Notes: a model not told the origin generated them from the sequence alone. A DNA stretch of 39,112 nt from Anaeromyxobacter_A sp035538735 (GCA_035538735.1 DATLJU010000250.1:1-39112); one strand, 5' to 3'. Positions 14,473-23,148 are shown, counted from the first letter of the stretch. Made by a program: numbers and translations.

Positions 14473-15335
14473 ATCCTCGACTTCCCGAGCAGGCCGGAGG
14501 GTTTCACCAGCAGCACGAACAGGAAGAGCAGGTAGACGAAGAGCTCCTTCAGGCCCGACGACACGTAGACCGCGGCGAGCGACTCGACCGTCCCGATGAC
14601 GAGCCCTCCCAGCGTGGCGCCGATGACGCTGCCCATCCCGCCCAACACCACGATGACGAACGCCTTGAGCGTGAAGGCGCCTCCCACCTGCGGGAAGATG
14701 TAATAGGTCGGCGAGATGAGCGCGCCGGCGGTGCCGGCCAGCGCCGTCCCCAGCCCGAACGCGAGCAGGCCCATGCGCCTGACGTTCACGCCCATGAGCT
14801 GGGCCGCCTCGCGATCCTGGGCGGTGGCGCGGATCGCCTGCCCGACGTCGGTCTTGATGAGGAAGGCGTACAGGGCCGCCGTGATGGCCGCGGTGATGAG
14901 GAACGAGAAGAAGAGCGGCTTCGAGACGGAGAGGCCGGCCAGCATGACCGATCCCGACGAGTAGCTCGTGGAGAGGATCTTGTAGTCCGAGGTGAAGATC
15001 AGCATCACCGTGTTGGAGAGGATGAGGCCGAGCCCGATGGTGAGCAGGATCTGGTTCTGCGGCAGGGCGGAGAGCACGCGCTGGATGAGCACGCGCTGCA
15101 GGAGCACCCCCAGCAGGAACATCACCGGCGCGACGAGCAGCACGGAGAGGAACGGGTCCACCCCGAGCAGCGTGAACGCGTAGTAGGTGAGGTACATCCC
15201 CACCATGAGCAGCTCGCCGTGCGCGAAGTTGATGACCCGCATGACGCCGAAGATGAGCGTCAGGCCGATCCCGATGAGCGCGTAGACGCCGCCCACCAGG
15301 ACCCCGCTCACGACGGATTGCAGGAAGATGGGCAT
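14469..15335 (-). CDS. livH: Branched-chain amino acid-type ABC transporter permease LivH (system 1)
   Basis: A 288-aa inner-membrane permease, first gene of the liv-1 cluster. Landmarks: GGVYALIGIGLTLIFGVMRVINFAHGE at the N-terminus, the coupling segment AIRATAQDREAAQLMGVNVRRM, and FVIVVLGGMGSVIGATLGGLVIGT near the end, all characteristic of LivH. It starts 130 bases after the porin gene on the same strand with a hairpin between, so it may be transcribed partly by read-through from the porin. No substrate-binding protein is encoded in this operon. Confidence 0.95.
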   Translation of the reverse strand: MPIFLQSVVSGVLVGGVYALIGIGLTLIFGVMRVINFAHGELLMVGMYLTYYAFTLLGVDPFLSVLLVAPVMFLLGVLLQRVLIQRVLSALPQNQILLTIGLGLILSNTVMLIFTSDYKILSTSYSSGSVMLAGLSVSKPLFFSFLITAAITAALYAFLIKTDVGQAIRATAQDREAAQLMGVNVRRMGLLAFGLGTALAGTAGALISPTYYIFPQVGGAFTLKAFVIVVLGGMGSVIGATLGGLVIGTVESLAAVYVSSGLKELFVYLLFLFVLLVKPSGLLGKSRM

Positions 15336-15397
15336 CCGAGGCTCAATCTACCCGGTCGAGTAGGCGGAGCGGCGCGCCGGCGCGTGCAGCTCCCCCA

Positions 15398-15442
15398 AAA
15401 GGAAGCCCCCGCCGCGCCGACCGGAGCCAGGCGCGCGGGGGC
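15398..15442 (-). terminator. Rho-independent-type terminator after porin 1
   Basis: On the minus strand GCCCCCGCGCGCC (15442-15430) pairs with GGCGCGGCGGGGGC (15418-15405) apart from one bulged base, around an 11-base loop, and is followed by TTCCTTTT (15404-15397). It lies 24 bases after the porin stop and before livH, so it could end the porin transcript or attenuate expression of the downstream transporter operon. Confidence 0.7.
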
Positions 15443-15465
15443 GTTCGCTTCAGGTCGCGGACGGC

Positions 15466-16851
15466 CTAGAAGAAGTAGTTACCCGACAGGATCCACTGGT
15501 TGCCGCCGACGTCGCCGGAGTTGGAGTTCGCCGTCGCCTGCGTGACGGTGGCCGACGTGTACTGGCGCAGGCGGGTGTTCATGTGAATCCACTCGAAGCC
15601 GACCGCGAAGTCGGAGGCGATGCCGCCGACCTTCACGCTGTCGCGGTACTGGATCATGCCGACCGAGGTCACGTTGCGGAGCTTCTGGAGCTTGGCGGCC
15701 ATGACGTCCTGCTCGTTCGGGACCTCGGCGCCGATGAAGCCCCACACCGAGAGCAGCGGCGTGAGGTTGAAGCCCGCCTGCACCCAGCCGCCCTTGGCGT
15801 GGATGTCTCCAATCCCGTTGCCCTGGAACTGCAGGAAGTTACCGATGAGTGGGGCCAGGTTCTTGCCGACGAAGCCCGTGGCCGCGAGCTGCAGCGGGCC
15901 GGCCCTGTACTTGCCGCCGGCGTTCACCGCGATGGTGTCGATGTCGGAGGAGATGCCGGCCGTCGTGGTCGGGCCGACGCCGACGCCCGAGCGATCGGCG
16001 CGCTGCCAGTGACCCGTCGTGAAGACGTTCCACTTCGCGCCCTCGGCCAGCGTGAGGCGCGCCTCGACCGCCGGGAGGCCGGACGCCTCGCCGAAGCTGA
16101 AGCCGTACTGGTCACCGCCGACGCCGACCGTGTTCTGGCCGGTGCCGTTGACGGCGCCGTTGGCCACCGTGCACGTCGCCCCGCCGGTCGCCGTACACGT
16201 GAACGCGGCCGCGCCCGAGTCCGCCCACTGGCTGCGGCCCACTTCCCAGGCGAACTCGAGGTTCGTGGCCTTCTTGTCGCCCATGGTGTGGAAGCCGAAG
16301 ATGCCCGGCCGGCGCCACCCGATGTTGCCGGCGCCGTAGCTGTACGGGAAGGCGATGTGCGCCAGCGACGCCGGCGCGATCGTGAAGATGAGGTCGTTCG
16401 TCTGGCCGAAGAGGATGCGGTTCCCGCCGCCCCAGTCGAGCTCGGCGTACGCCCATCGCATGCGAGGCGTCAGCGAGACGTTGCCGTAGTTGCCGGAGCC
16501 GAAGCCGCCGAAGAAGTCGATCTCGAGCACGCCGCGGGGGGTGGCATTGCCGAACCCAGGCAGCTGCGGACCGGACACCGAGAAGTTGAACCGGGACTGG
16601 CGGACGTCGCCGCCCATGCTGATCCGGTCCTGGTTAGGCTGGTGGGGCGGCTGCGCGTTCACGTACAGCGACTGCTGGCCCCCGCTCGGTCCGAGGCTGG
16701 CGTCCTGCGCCCACACGGAGCCCGACACGAACCCGTGCAGGGCGAACGTGAACGGCGGCGGCTTGGCCTCCTCGGCGGGCTTGGCTTCCTCAGCGAGGTT
16801 CGCGGTCGCCCAGCAAAGGAGCAGCGCGCCTCCCAGTGCATGAATTCTCAC
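15466..16851 (-). CDS. Outer-membrane beta-barrel porin (porin 1)
   Basis: A 461-aa exported protein. GTG 16851 is preceded by GGAGG at good spacing. It has an N-terminal signal (ALGGALLLCWATANLA), a short repeated AEEAKPAEEAKPP linker, then alternating amphipathic strands rich in Gly, aromatic and polar residues (FALHGFVSGSVWAQD, RGVLEIDFFGGFG, NRILFGQTNDLIF) and a final strand ending in Phe (WILSGNYFF), the BAM recognition end. The layout resembles DcaP/trimeric porin-like proteins that admit small organic acids. It precedes livHMGF on the same strand, consistent with supplying that transporter. It has a cysteine pair in a loop (FTCTATGGATCTV), unusual for such porins. Specificity is unknown. 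Confidence 0.85.
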   Translation of the reverse strand: MRIHALGGALLLCWATANLAEEAKPAEEAKPPPFTFALHGFVSGSVWAQDASLGPSGGQQSLYVNAQPPHQPNQDRISMGGDVRQSRFNFSVSGPQLPGFGNATPRGVLEIDFFGGFGSGNYGNVSLTPRMRWAYAELDWGGGNRILFGQTNDLIFTIAPASLAHIAFPYSYGAGNIGWRRPGIFGFHTMGDKKATNLEFAWEVGRSQWADSGAAAFTCTATGGATCTVANGAVNGTGQNTVGVGGDQYGFSFGEASGLPAVEARLTLAEGAKWNVFTTGHWQRADRSGVGVGPTTTAGISSDIDTIAVNAGGKYRAGPLQLAATGFVGKNLAPLIGNFLQFQGNGIGDIHAKGGWVQAGFNLTPLLSVWGFIGAEVPNEQDVMAAKLQKLRNVTSVGMIQYRDSVKVGGIASDFAVGFEWIHMNTRLRQYTSATVTQATANSNSGDVGGNQWILSGNYFF

Positions 16852-17149
16852 GTCGTTTCCTCCATCGCGTTGGACTTCTCGTTGCCGCAGTGACCCCGAG
16901 TCGAGGGGGGGTGATTCAAATGAGTATCACTTTTGAGCCTATGGTGCGAAAGGTTTGCGACGTGGTGGCGGCAATTTCTGCGATAGTTCCCTGACGCGGT
17001 GCGTGAAGCAAGCGATCGCCTTGGTCACGTGGCACGCTGCCGCGAACGTGCGCATTCGCAGGCGCCGCGTGCCGGGCGCGGTTTCCTTGCGGAGGTGGGT
17101 TGGGTCGTGTAGGAGCCTGAAAGATCAACGAGATCGAGGGAGGTTGTCG
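16852..17149. promoter_or_regulatory. Divergent control region between porin 1 and livK
   Basis: About 300 bases without a gene, containing promoters in both directions. The least GC-rich part is 16911-16980. A partial palindrome GTGAT-N10-ATCAC (16911-16930) is a candidate operator for a shared regulator. Strong ribosome sites mark both genes: GGAGG before porin 1 and GGGAGG before livK. I could not identify a convincing -35/-10 pair, riboswitch or small RNA. Confidence 0.4.
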
Positions 17150-18265
17150 ATGTCGACTGTCCGTGGTGCGCTCGTCGTCCTGCTCACTCTTTCTGGGGTC
17201 AATACCCTCGCCGCCGACTCGACGGCGCGCATCGGCGCCGCGCTCAGCCTCACGGGCGACGCCGCCGTCTATGGCGCGACGCAGCGGAACGGGATCCTGC
17301 TCGCCGTGGAGGACGTCCAGAAGGGCCAGCTCCCGCCCGGCGTCAAGCTCGAGGTCGTGGTCGAGGACGACGGCTCGTCGAAGCAGCAGGCCATCAGCGT
17401 CTACCAGCGGTTCATCAACCAGCAGAAGGTGAGCGCGATCATCGGGCCGACCCTCTCCACGACGGCGACCGGCGCCGACCCTATCGCACAGATGGCGAAG
17501 GTGCCGGTGGTGGCGGTCTCGAACACGGCGGCGAAGGGGATCACCGACATCGGCAACTACATCTGGCGCGTGTCGCTGATGGAGAAGCAGGTGGTCCCGG
17601 GGGCGATGAAGACCGCTCAGCAGCGGCTCCACTTCAAGACCGCCGGAGTGCTGTACGGCAACGACGACGTCTTCACCAAGGCCGGCTACGACGTGATGAA
17701 GGCCACGCTCGATCAGCTCGGGGTGAAGATCCTCGGCACCCAGACCTTCGCCCGGACCGACCGCGACTTCAACGCCCAGATCACCGCGCTGAAGGCCCTC
17801 AACCCGGACATCCTCGTCGTGTCGGCGCTGGCCGAGAACGCGTCCGCCATCGTGACGCAGGCGCGCCAGCTCGGCTGGAGCGGGGCCATCATGGGCGGCA
17901 ACGGGTTCAACAGCCCCGCCTTCATCAAGAACGCCGGCCCGGCCGCGGAGGGCGTGCTCGTCGGCACCGCCTGGAACTCGGCCAGCCCGTCGCCTGCCAA
18001 CCAGCGCTTCAAGCAGGCGATGGCCGCGCGCGGCTTCACCGCCGATCAGTTCGCCGCTCAGGCCTATACCGGCGTGCTGGTCCTGGCGGAGGCCATCAAG
18101 CAGGCCGGCGGCAAGACGGGCCGCGAGGACATCGAGGCGGGCCTCGCCAAGGTGAAGAACCTCGACACGCCGCTCGGCACCTTCTCGTTCACGCCGTCGC
18201 GCGACGGCGAGCACGAGCCCGCCGTCCAGATCGTGAAGAACGGGAAGTTCGAGATCCTCCAGTGA
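17150..18265 (+). CDS. livK: Branched-chain amino acid-type ABC transporter substrate-binding protein (LivK-like)
   Basis: A 371-aa periplasmic protein. ATG 17150 has GGGAGG seven bases upstream; the longer frame is non-coding leader. A Sec signal (GALVVLLTLSGVNTLAA) ends near residue 22, then the type-1 periplasmic binding fold: ARIGAALSLTGDAAVYGATQRNG, KLEVVVEDDGSSKQQAIS, AIIGPTLSTTATGADPIAQ, and VVAVSNTAAKGITDIGNYIWR for the ligand cleft. It is followed by a second livHMGF set and is the only binding protein near either set, so it may serve both. The ligand cannot be deduced. Confidence 0.93.
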   Translation: MSTVRGALVVLLTLSGVNTLAADSTARIGAALSLTGDAAVYGATQRNGILLAVEDVQKGQLPPGVKLEVVVEDDGSSKQQAISVYQRFINQQKVSAIIGPTLSTTATGADPIAQMAKVPVVAVSNTAAKGITDIGNYIWRVSLMEKQVVPGAMKTAQQRLHFKTAGVLYGNDDVFTKAGYDVMKATLDQLGVKILGTQTFARTDRDFNAQITALKALNPDILVVSALAENASAIVTQARQLGWSGAIMGGNGFNSPAFIKNAGPAAEGVLVGTAWNSASPSPANQRFKQAMAARGFTADQFAAQAYTGVLVLAEAIKQAGGKTGREDIEAGLAKVKNLDTPLGTFSFTPSRDGEHEPAVQIVKNGKFEILQ

Positions 18266-18303
18266 CGACGCAGCCGGGCCGGCGTCGAGGGTAGGGGACG
18301 GGG

Positions 18304-19179
18304 ATGCAGCAGGTCGTGAACGGGCTCTTCCTGGGGAGCATCTACGCGCTGTTCGCGCTCGGCTACACGCTCGTGTTCGGGGTCCTCGACATCCTGAACC
18401 TGGCGCACCAGGCCGTGTTCATGCTGTGCGCGTTCACGGCGCTGGCGCTCGTCGGCACGCTGCACCTCCACACGCTGGTGGCGCTCCCCATCGCCATCGT
18501 CGCGGCGGGCCTCGTCGGCATGCTCCTCGAGCGCGCCGCCTTCCGACCGCTGCGGGGGCGCAGCGACTCCAACATCTCGGGCCTCATCAGCTCGCTCGCC
18601 GCCGCCACCATCTTCGAGGCGCTCGCGCTCGCGGCGTGGGGCCCCGGTCAGTTCCGGTTCCCGTTCGGCTCCGTCCCCGACCGCCGGCTCCAGCTCGGTG
18701 GCGCGATCGTCTCCGAGGTCCAGGCGGTCATCATCGGGATCTCGGTGGCGATGATGCTCGCGCTCACCTGGCTGCTGCGCCGCACCCGCCTCGGGCGGCA
18801 CATCCGCGCGGTGGCGGAGAGCCCGCTCGCGGCGCGCATCCTCGGGGTGAACGTCGACCGCGTCATCGCGGCCTCGTTCTTCATCTCGTCGGCGCTCGGC
18901 GGCGCGGCTGGCGTGCTCTTCGGCCTCGCGTTCAACGACGTCTCCGCCGACATGGGCCGCAGCGTCGAGCTGAAGGGGCTCGCGGTCATCATCCTGGGCG
19001 GCATGGGGAGCATGCCGGGCGCCGTCCTCGCCGGCTACGGCCTCGGCATCATCGAGGTGTTCACGGTGGCGAAGCTCGGGTCCTCCTGGCGCGACGGCGT
19101 CTCGTTTGCGGTGCTGTTCCTCGTCCTCCTGCTCCGGCCGCGCGGGCTGCTCGGGCAGGCCGCGACGCGGCTGGCTTAA
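18304..19179 (+). CDS. livH: Branched-chain amino acid-type ABC transporter permease LivH (system 2)
   Basis: A 291-aa inner-membrane permease starting at ATG 18304, 38 bases after livK. Hallmarks: NGLFLGSIYALFALGYTLVFGVLDILNLAH at the N-terminus, RHIRAVAESPLAARILGVNVDRV as the ATPase coupling segment, and AVIILGGMGSMPGAVLAGYGLGI. It differs clearly from the system 1 LivH (QAVFMLCAF in place of GELLMVGMYLT), so it is a diverged paralogue and not a recent duplicate. Works with the following LivM. Confidence 0.95.
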   Translation: MQQVVNGLFLGSIYALFALGYTLVFGVLDILNLAHQAVFMLCAFTALALVGTLHLHTLVALPIAIVAAGLVGMLLERAAFRPLRGRSDSNISGLISSLAAATIFEALALAAWGPGQFRFPFGSVPDRRLQLGGAIVSEVQAVIIGISVAMMLALTWLLRRTRLGRHIRAVAESPLAARILGVNVDRVIAASFFISSALGGAAGVLFGLAFNDVSADMGRSVELKGLAVIILGGMGSMPGAVLAGYGLGIIEVFTVAKLGSSWRDGVSFAVLFLVLLLRPRGLLGQAATRLA

Positions 19180-19194
19180 CGGAGATCGACAGGC

Positions 19195-20094
19195 TTGGAA
19201 GCGCTCCTCGAGTGGTGGCTCACGTATCAGTCCGCGGTGGCGTTCATCGGCGTGAACGCCCTGCTGGCGCTCTCCGTCTACGCGACGCTCTCGTGCGGCC
19301 AGCTCTCGCTCGCCAACGCGGGCTTCATGGCCATCGGCGGCTACGCGGGGGCCCTCCTCACGCTCCACACCGAGCTGCCCTTCGCGCTCGTGCTGGCCGC
19401 GGCCGCCGCCCTGCCGGCGGTCGTGGCGGTGCCGCTCGGGCTGCCCGTCCTGCGGCTGAGGGGGGTCTTCCTCGCCATCGCCACGATCGGCTGGGGTGAG
19501 GTGGTGAGACTCGCCCTCGTCAACTGGGACTACACGAACGGCGCGCTCGGGCTCGTCGCCATCCCGCAGCGAGCGGGGCCGGGCGTCATCTACCTCTGCC
19601 TCGCCCTCGCGCTCTTCGTGTTCTGGCGGCTGCGCGGATCGCGCGCCGGGCAGGCCCTGGAGGCGATCCGCGAGGACGAGCCCGCCGCGCGGACGCTCGG
19701 CATCGACACCACCGCCTACAAGCTCGCCATGTTCGCGTTCGGAGCGGGGCTGGCCGGCCTCGCCGGAGGGCTCGAGGCCCACCTCACCTTCATGGTGGCG
19801 CCGAGCGGCTACGGCTTCTCGCGCGTCGTCGACATGCTGGTCCAGGCCGTCGTGGGCGGCATCGCGCACTTCGGCGGCCCGGTGCTGGGCGCCGCCTTCC
19901 TCACGCTCCTCCCGGAGGCGCTGCGCGAGGTCTCGCGCGTGACCGGGATGGAGCCGGGCCCGCTGCGGCTGCTCGCCAACGGGCTGGTGCTGCTGCTCGT
20001 CATTCTCTTCCTCCCGAACGGGATCGTGTCGCTGCCGCAGCGGGTGCGCGAGTGGCGCGAGGAGCGGAGGGCCGCCCGTGCTCTTGTCGGTTGA
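19195..20094 (+). CDS. livM: Branched-chain amino acid-type ABC transporter permease LivM (system 2)
   Basis: A 299-aa permease from TTG 19195, with GGAG about 11 bases upstream and a 15-base gap from livH. Landmarks: SCGQLSLANAGFMAIGGYAGAL, RGVFLAIATIGWGEVVRLAL, the coupling segment ALEAIREDEPAARTLGIDTTAYKL, and VVGGIAHFGGPVLGAAFLTLLPE. It is shorter than the system 1 LivM. Its 3' end overlaps the livG start by 17 bases, indicating translational coupling. Confidence 0.94.
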   Translation: MEALLEWWLTYQSAVAFIGVNALLALSVYATLSCGQLSLANAGFMAIGGYAGALLTLHTELPFALVLAAAAALPAVVAVPLGLPVLRLRGVFLAIATIGWGEVVRLALVNWDYTNGALGLVAIPQRAGPGVIYLCLALALFVFWRLRGSRAGQALEAIREDEPAARTLGIDTTAYKLAMFAFGAGLAGLAGGLEAHLTFMVAPSGYGFSRVVDMLVQAVVGGIAHFGGPVLGAAFLTLLPEALREVSRVTGMEPGPLRLLANGLVLLLVILFLPNGIVSLPQRVREWREERRAARALVG

Positions 20095-20836
20095 GGGGGT
20101 CTCGCGCGCGTTCGGCGGCGTGAAGGCCGTCGAGGGGGCGAGCTTCGCCGTCGCGGCGGGCGAGGTGCACGGCCTCATCGGCCCGAACGGCGCCGGGAAG
20201 ACGACGCTGCTCAACCTCGTCTCGGGGCTGCTCCGTCCCACCGCGGGGACCATCCAGCTCGACGGCGTGCGCTGCGACGGCCTGGCGCCGCACCGGATCG
20301 CGGCGCTCGGCGTCACCCGCACCTTCCAGAACATTCGGCTCTTCCCCCAGCTCTCGGCGCTCGAGAACGTGCTGGTCGGCGAGCACCTGCGCCGGCGCGC
20401 GCCGCTGTGGCGTCGCATGGTCTTCCTCCCCTCCGCCGCGCGCGAGGAGCGAGCCGCCCGCGCTCGCGCGCTGGAGCTGCTGGATCGCGTCGGCCTCGCG
20501 GACCGCGCCGCCGAGAAGGCGGGGTTTCTCTCGTACGGCGAGCAGCGGCGGGTCGAGATCGCGCGCGCGCTCGGCTCGGAGCCGCGCGTGCTGCTGCTCG
20601 ACGAGCCGACCGCCGGCATGAACCCGGCCGAGGTCGACTCGGTGGCCCGCCTCATCGCCGAGGTGGCGCGGCTGGGCCACTCGGTGCTGCTCGTGGAGCA
20701 CAACGTGCCGCTCGTGACGAAGGCGTGCCACCGCATCACCGTCCTCGACTTCGGGCGCGTCATCGCGGACGGAGCGCCGGCCGAGGTGATGCGCAACCCC
20801 GCAGTCGTCGACGCCTACCTGGGGACCCGGCGATGA
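20078..20836 (+). CDS. livG: Branched-chain amino acid-type ABC transporter ATPase LivG (system 2)
   Basis: A 252-aa nucleotide-binding subunit from GTG 20078, inside the end of livM. Walker A GPNGAGKTTLLNL, the LivG segment GVTRTFQNIRLFPQLSALENV, a canonical signature LSYGEQRRVEIARAL, Walker B LLLLDEPTAGMNPAE and switch region VLLVEHNVPLV are present. The insertion between Q-loop and signature (WRRMVFLPSAAREERAAR) is usual in LivG. Ends in an ATGA overlap with livF. Confidence 0.95.
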   Translation: MLLSVEGVSRAFGGVKAVEGASFAVAAGEVHGLIGPNGAGKTTLLNLVSGLLRPTAGTIQLDGVRCDGLAPHRIAALGVTRTFQNIRLFPQLSALENVLVGEHLRRRAPLWRRMVFLPSAAREERAARARALELLDRVGLADRAAEKAGFLSYGEQRRVEIARALGSEPRVLLLDEPTAGMNPAEVDSVARLIAEVARLGHSVLLVEHNVPLVTKACHRITVLDFGRVIADGAPAEVMRNPAVVDAYLGTRR

Positions 20837-21576
20837 GCGTGCCCTCGACTCCGCTGCTCGAGGTGCGCGACCTGCGCGTCGCCTACGGGCACGTCCAGGC
20901 GGTGCGCGGGATCTCGCTCTCGGTGCCGGCCGGCGCGATCGTGACGCTCATCGGCCCGAACGGCGCCGGAAAGAGCAGCACGCTGGGAGCGATCTCGGGC
21001 CTGGTCCGCCTCCGCGCCGGCTCGGTCCGCCTCGAGGGGCGCGAGCTCGGCGGAGTGCCGGCGCACGAGGCGGTGGCGGCCGGCCTCGTCCTCGTCCCGG
21101 AAGGCCGGGCGATCCTGGCGCGGATGAGCATCGAGGAGAACCTGGTGCTCGCTGCCGAGAGCCGGCCGCGGGCGCTGCCAGCCGCCGAGCGTCCGGCCGC
21201 CATCGAGGCGCAGTATGCCCGCTTCCCGGTGCTCGGCGAGCGGCGGCGCGCGCTGGCCGGGACGCTCTCCGGCGGAGAGCAGCAGATGCTCGCCATCGCG
21301 CGCGGCCTCCTGGCCCGGCCGCGCATCCTCATGCTGGACGAGCCTTCCATGGGGCTCGCGCCGCAGATGGTCGACCGCATCTTCGACCTGGTGGCCGACA
21401 TCCACCGGGAGGGGACCACCATCCTGCTCGTGGAGCAGAACGCCCGGACCGCCCTCGCCGTCTCCGACTACGCCTACGTGCTGGAGCGCGGCGAGATCGT
21501 CCTCGAGGGACCGTCGGCGACGCTCGCCGCCGACCCGCGCGTCCAGGCCGCGTACCTGGGCGGCGACGTGGGGTGA
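20833..21576 (+). CDS. livF: Branched-chain amino acid-type ABC transporter ATPase LivF (system 2)
   Basis: A 247-aa nucleotide-binding subunit from ATG 20833, overlapping the livG stop (ATGA); the longer open frame is shadow of livG. Walker A GPNGAGKSSTLGA, LVPEGRAILARMSIEENL, signature LSGGEQQMLAIARGL, Walker B ILMLDEPSMGLAPQ and ILLVEQNARTAL are all standard for LivF. It is the last gene of livKHMGF-2 and is followed by a hairpin terminator. Confidence 0.95.
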   Translation: MSVPSTPLLEVRDLRVAYGHVQAVRGISLSVPAGAIVTLIGPNGAGKSSTLGAISGLVRLRAGSVRLEGRELGGVPAHEAVAAGLVLVPEGRAILARMSIEENLVLAAESRPRALPAAERPAAIEAQYARFPVLGERRRALAGTLSGGEQQMLAIARGLLARPRILMLDEPSMGLAPQMVDRIFDLVADIHREGTTILLVEQNARTALAVSDYAYVLERGEIVLEGPSATLAADPRVQAAYLGGDVG

Positions 21577-21587
21577 TCCCCAGAAGC

Positions 21588-21634
21588 GAAGGGGCCGGCC
21601 CCTCGCGGAGCCGGCCCTTCGTCAGATCTCGTTT
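21588..21634 (+). terminator. Terminator after the liv-2 operon
   Basis: GAAGGGGCCGGC (21588-21599) pairs with GCCGGCCCTTC (21610-21620), with one bulged G and a 10-base loop. A moderately T-rich stretch with TTTTCT (21632-21637) follows 11 bases later. It lies just after the livF stop in a convergent gap. Confidence 0.65.
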
Positions 21635-21665
21635 TCTGTAAGGCGGGGGCTTGTCCTAGTCCGCT

Positions 21666-21703
21666 CGTCCTGAGCGTAGGCCGCAGGCCGTAGTCGAAGG
21701 ACG
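21666..21703. repeat. Intergenic palindromic repeat (TGAGCGTAG...AGTCGAA family)
   Basis: CGTCC (21666-21670) and GGACG (21699-21703) are inverted ends around a core beginning TGAGCGTAGG and ending GTAGTCGAA, with an inner GGCCGCAGGCC palindrome. It shares its core with the element inside rnr at 9775-9818 but has different outer arms. It lies between convergent livF-2 and porin 2. Confidence 0.75.
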
Positions 21704-21717
21704 GGCGCGCTCCGTCG

Positions 21718-23148
21718 CTAGAACAGGTACCACATCGAGAACTGGTACCGCTGGTTGTGGGCGAGCGTGTTGTCCTTCATCACGTTCTCGAACCAGCCGA
21801 AGCTCCCGCCGAAGCGGATGGCCTGCGTCGCGTCCCAGAACAGGGCGCCTTCAGCCCAGCGCTGGCGCTTCCACGCCTGCGTGGTCGCGGAGGTGAGGGC
21901 GTCCACGTTGTCGGCGTTCGTCTGCGAGTAGTTGCCGGCGAGCCACACCGCGCCGTTGTCGATCGGCGTGTAGTACTGGAGGCCGACGATGAACGAGCGC
22001 ACGTCGACGGCCGTCAGGTTGTTCGCCTTGTTGAAGGCGACCAGGCCGGCGTCGAGGCCGTTGGAACCCGCCAGCGGGCCGGCGGAGCCCGTCGTGGCGC
22101 CGGTGGTGCTGCCCGGCACCGCAACCTGCGCCGAGCCGACGCCGTTGGTGAACCCGCTGTACATGTCCTGGATGCCCGCGCCGCGGACCCACGAGCCCGT
22201 CGCGGTCAGCGCGTTCGAGCGATCCGTCGCCGTGCCCGGGATCACCGGGACGAAGCCGTCGACCGACACGCCCCAGCCCGAGGTCTTGCTCGTGACGGCG
22301 GCGTTGGCCTGCCCCGCCTTCTGGACCTCGAACCCGCGGAGCGCGCCGGACACGCCGATCATGAGCGAGTCGACGCCGGTGCCCGTGCCGCCGGCGGTGC
22401 GGACGCCCTTCCAGTCGTTGAACGCGAGGCGGATGCCGGCCTGACCGTCCGGCAGATCGGCGTCGCGCTGCGGCGGACGCGCGACGGCCACGGCCGCCTC
22501 GACGGTGACCGGGTCGGCCTTGACGGTCTTCGAGACGCGGAGCTGGGCCGTGCGCGAGTACACCTGGCCCGGCACGCCCTGCAGCTCGACGGTGTTGGGG
22601 TGGAAGTAGGGCTGCCACCCGAAGAGCTGCCACGTCTGGCCGCCGAGCACGTCGACGTACGGCGTCTCGAGCTTGCCCCAGGCGTGGCGAACGCGCAGGC
22701 CGGCGTTGTTGTAGAAGTTGGCCTCACTGCCGCCGGCCGCGGCGTTCGGCTCGACGCCGAAGAAGTCCGTCTCGATGAGCCCGCTCGCCTTCATCCCGCG
22801 GAACTCGGGGCTGGCCAAGCGGAAGCCCAGGCGCGAGTTGCGGATCGACATCTGGTACCGGCCGTGGTCGGCGGCGTAGTTGTTGCCGGCGTGCGGCAGA
22901 ACCGGGTTGCCCGGGACCTCCGTGAGTCCCTGCCGCGTGTCCTGGATGGCGTCGAGTTCGGCGAAGCCGTAGAGCTGCGCGTTCCACTTGTTGACGACGG
23001 GCGTCGCCGCCTTCTGAGGCGTCACCGGCGTCACCTCGGCGGCCTTCGCCGGAGTCTCCTGCGGCGCCGCGGGCGGGGTGGACTGCGCGAAGGCGGCCGG
23101 GGCGGCAGCCAGCGCAACGGCGTAGAACAATTTCGAAACTCGTCTCAT
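21718..23148 (-). CDS. Outer-membrane porin, DcaP-like (porin 2)
   Basis: A 476-aa exported protein. ATG 23148 is preceded by GGAG at 7-base spacing and begins a classic signal (MRRVSKLFYAVALAAAPAAFAQ); the longer frame upstream is rejected. After an Ala/Pro/Thr-rich linker, the barrel begins WNAQLYGFAELDAIQDTRQG, a pattern typical of DcaP-type trimeric porins, and continues with GRYQMSIRNSRLGFRLASPE, GLIETDFFG and GGQTWQLFGWQP. It ends in QFSMWYLF with the terminal Phe needed for outer-membrane insertion. DcaP-type porins admit negatively charged organic acids. The position beside liv-2 suggests a joint uptake route, which is an inference. Confidence 0.88.
   Translation of the reverse strand: MRRVSKLFYAVALAAAPAAFAQSTPPAAPQETPAKAAEVTPVTPQKAATPVVNKWNAQLYGFAELDAIQDTRQGLTEVPGNPVLPHAGNNYAADHGRYQMSIRNSRLGFRLASPEFRGMKASGLIETDFFGVEPNAAAGGSEANFYNNAGLRVRHAWGKLETPYVDVLGGQTWQLFGWQPYFHPNTVELQGVPGQVYSRTAQLRVSKTVKADPVTVEAAVAVARPPQRDADLPDGQAGIRLAFNDWKGVRTAGGTGTGVDSLMIGVSGALRGFEVQKAGQANAAVTSKTSGWGVSVDGFVPVIPGTATDRSNALTATGSWVRGAGIQDMYSGFTNGVGSAQVAVPGSTTGATTGSAGPLAGSNGLDAGLVAFNKANNLTAVDVRSFIVGLQYYTPIDNGAVWLAGNYSQTNADNVDALTSATTQAWKRQRWAEGALFWDATQAIRFGGSFGWFENVMKDNTLAHNQRYQFSMWYLF

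Noticed and set aside
17031..17046. TGGCACG-CTGC-CGCGA as a sigma-54 promoter for livK
   Set aside because: The -24 part is perfect but the -12 part lacks the required GC at the right spacing (CGCG in place of TTGC).
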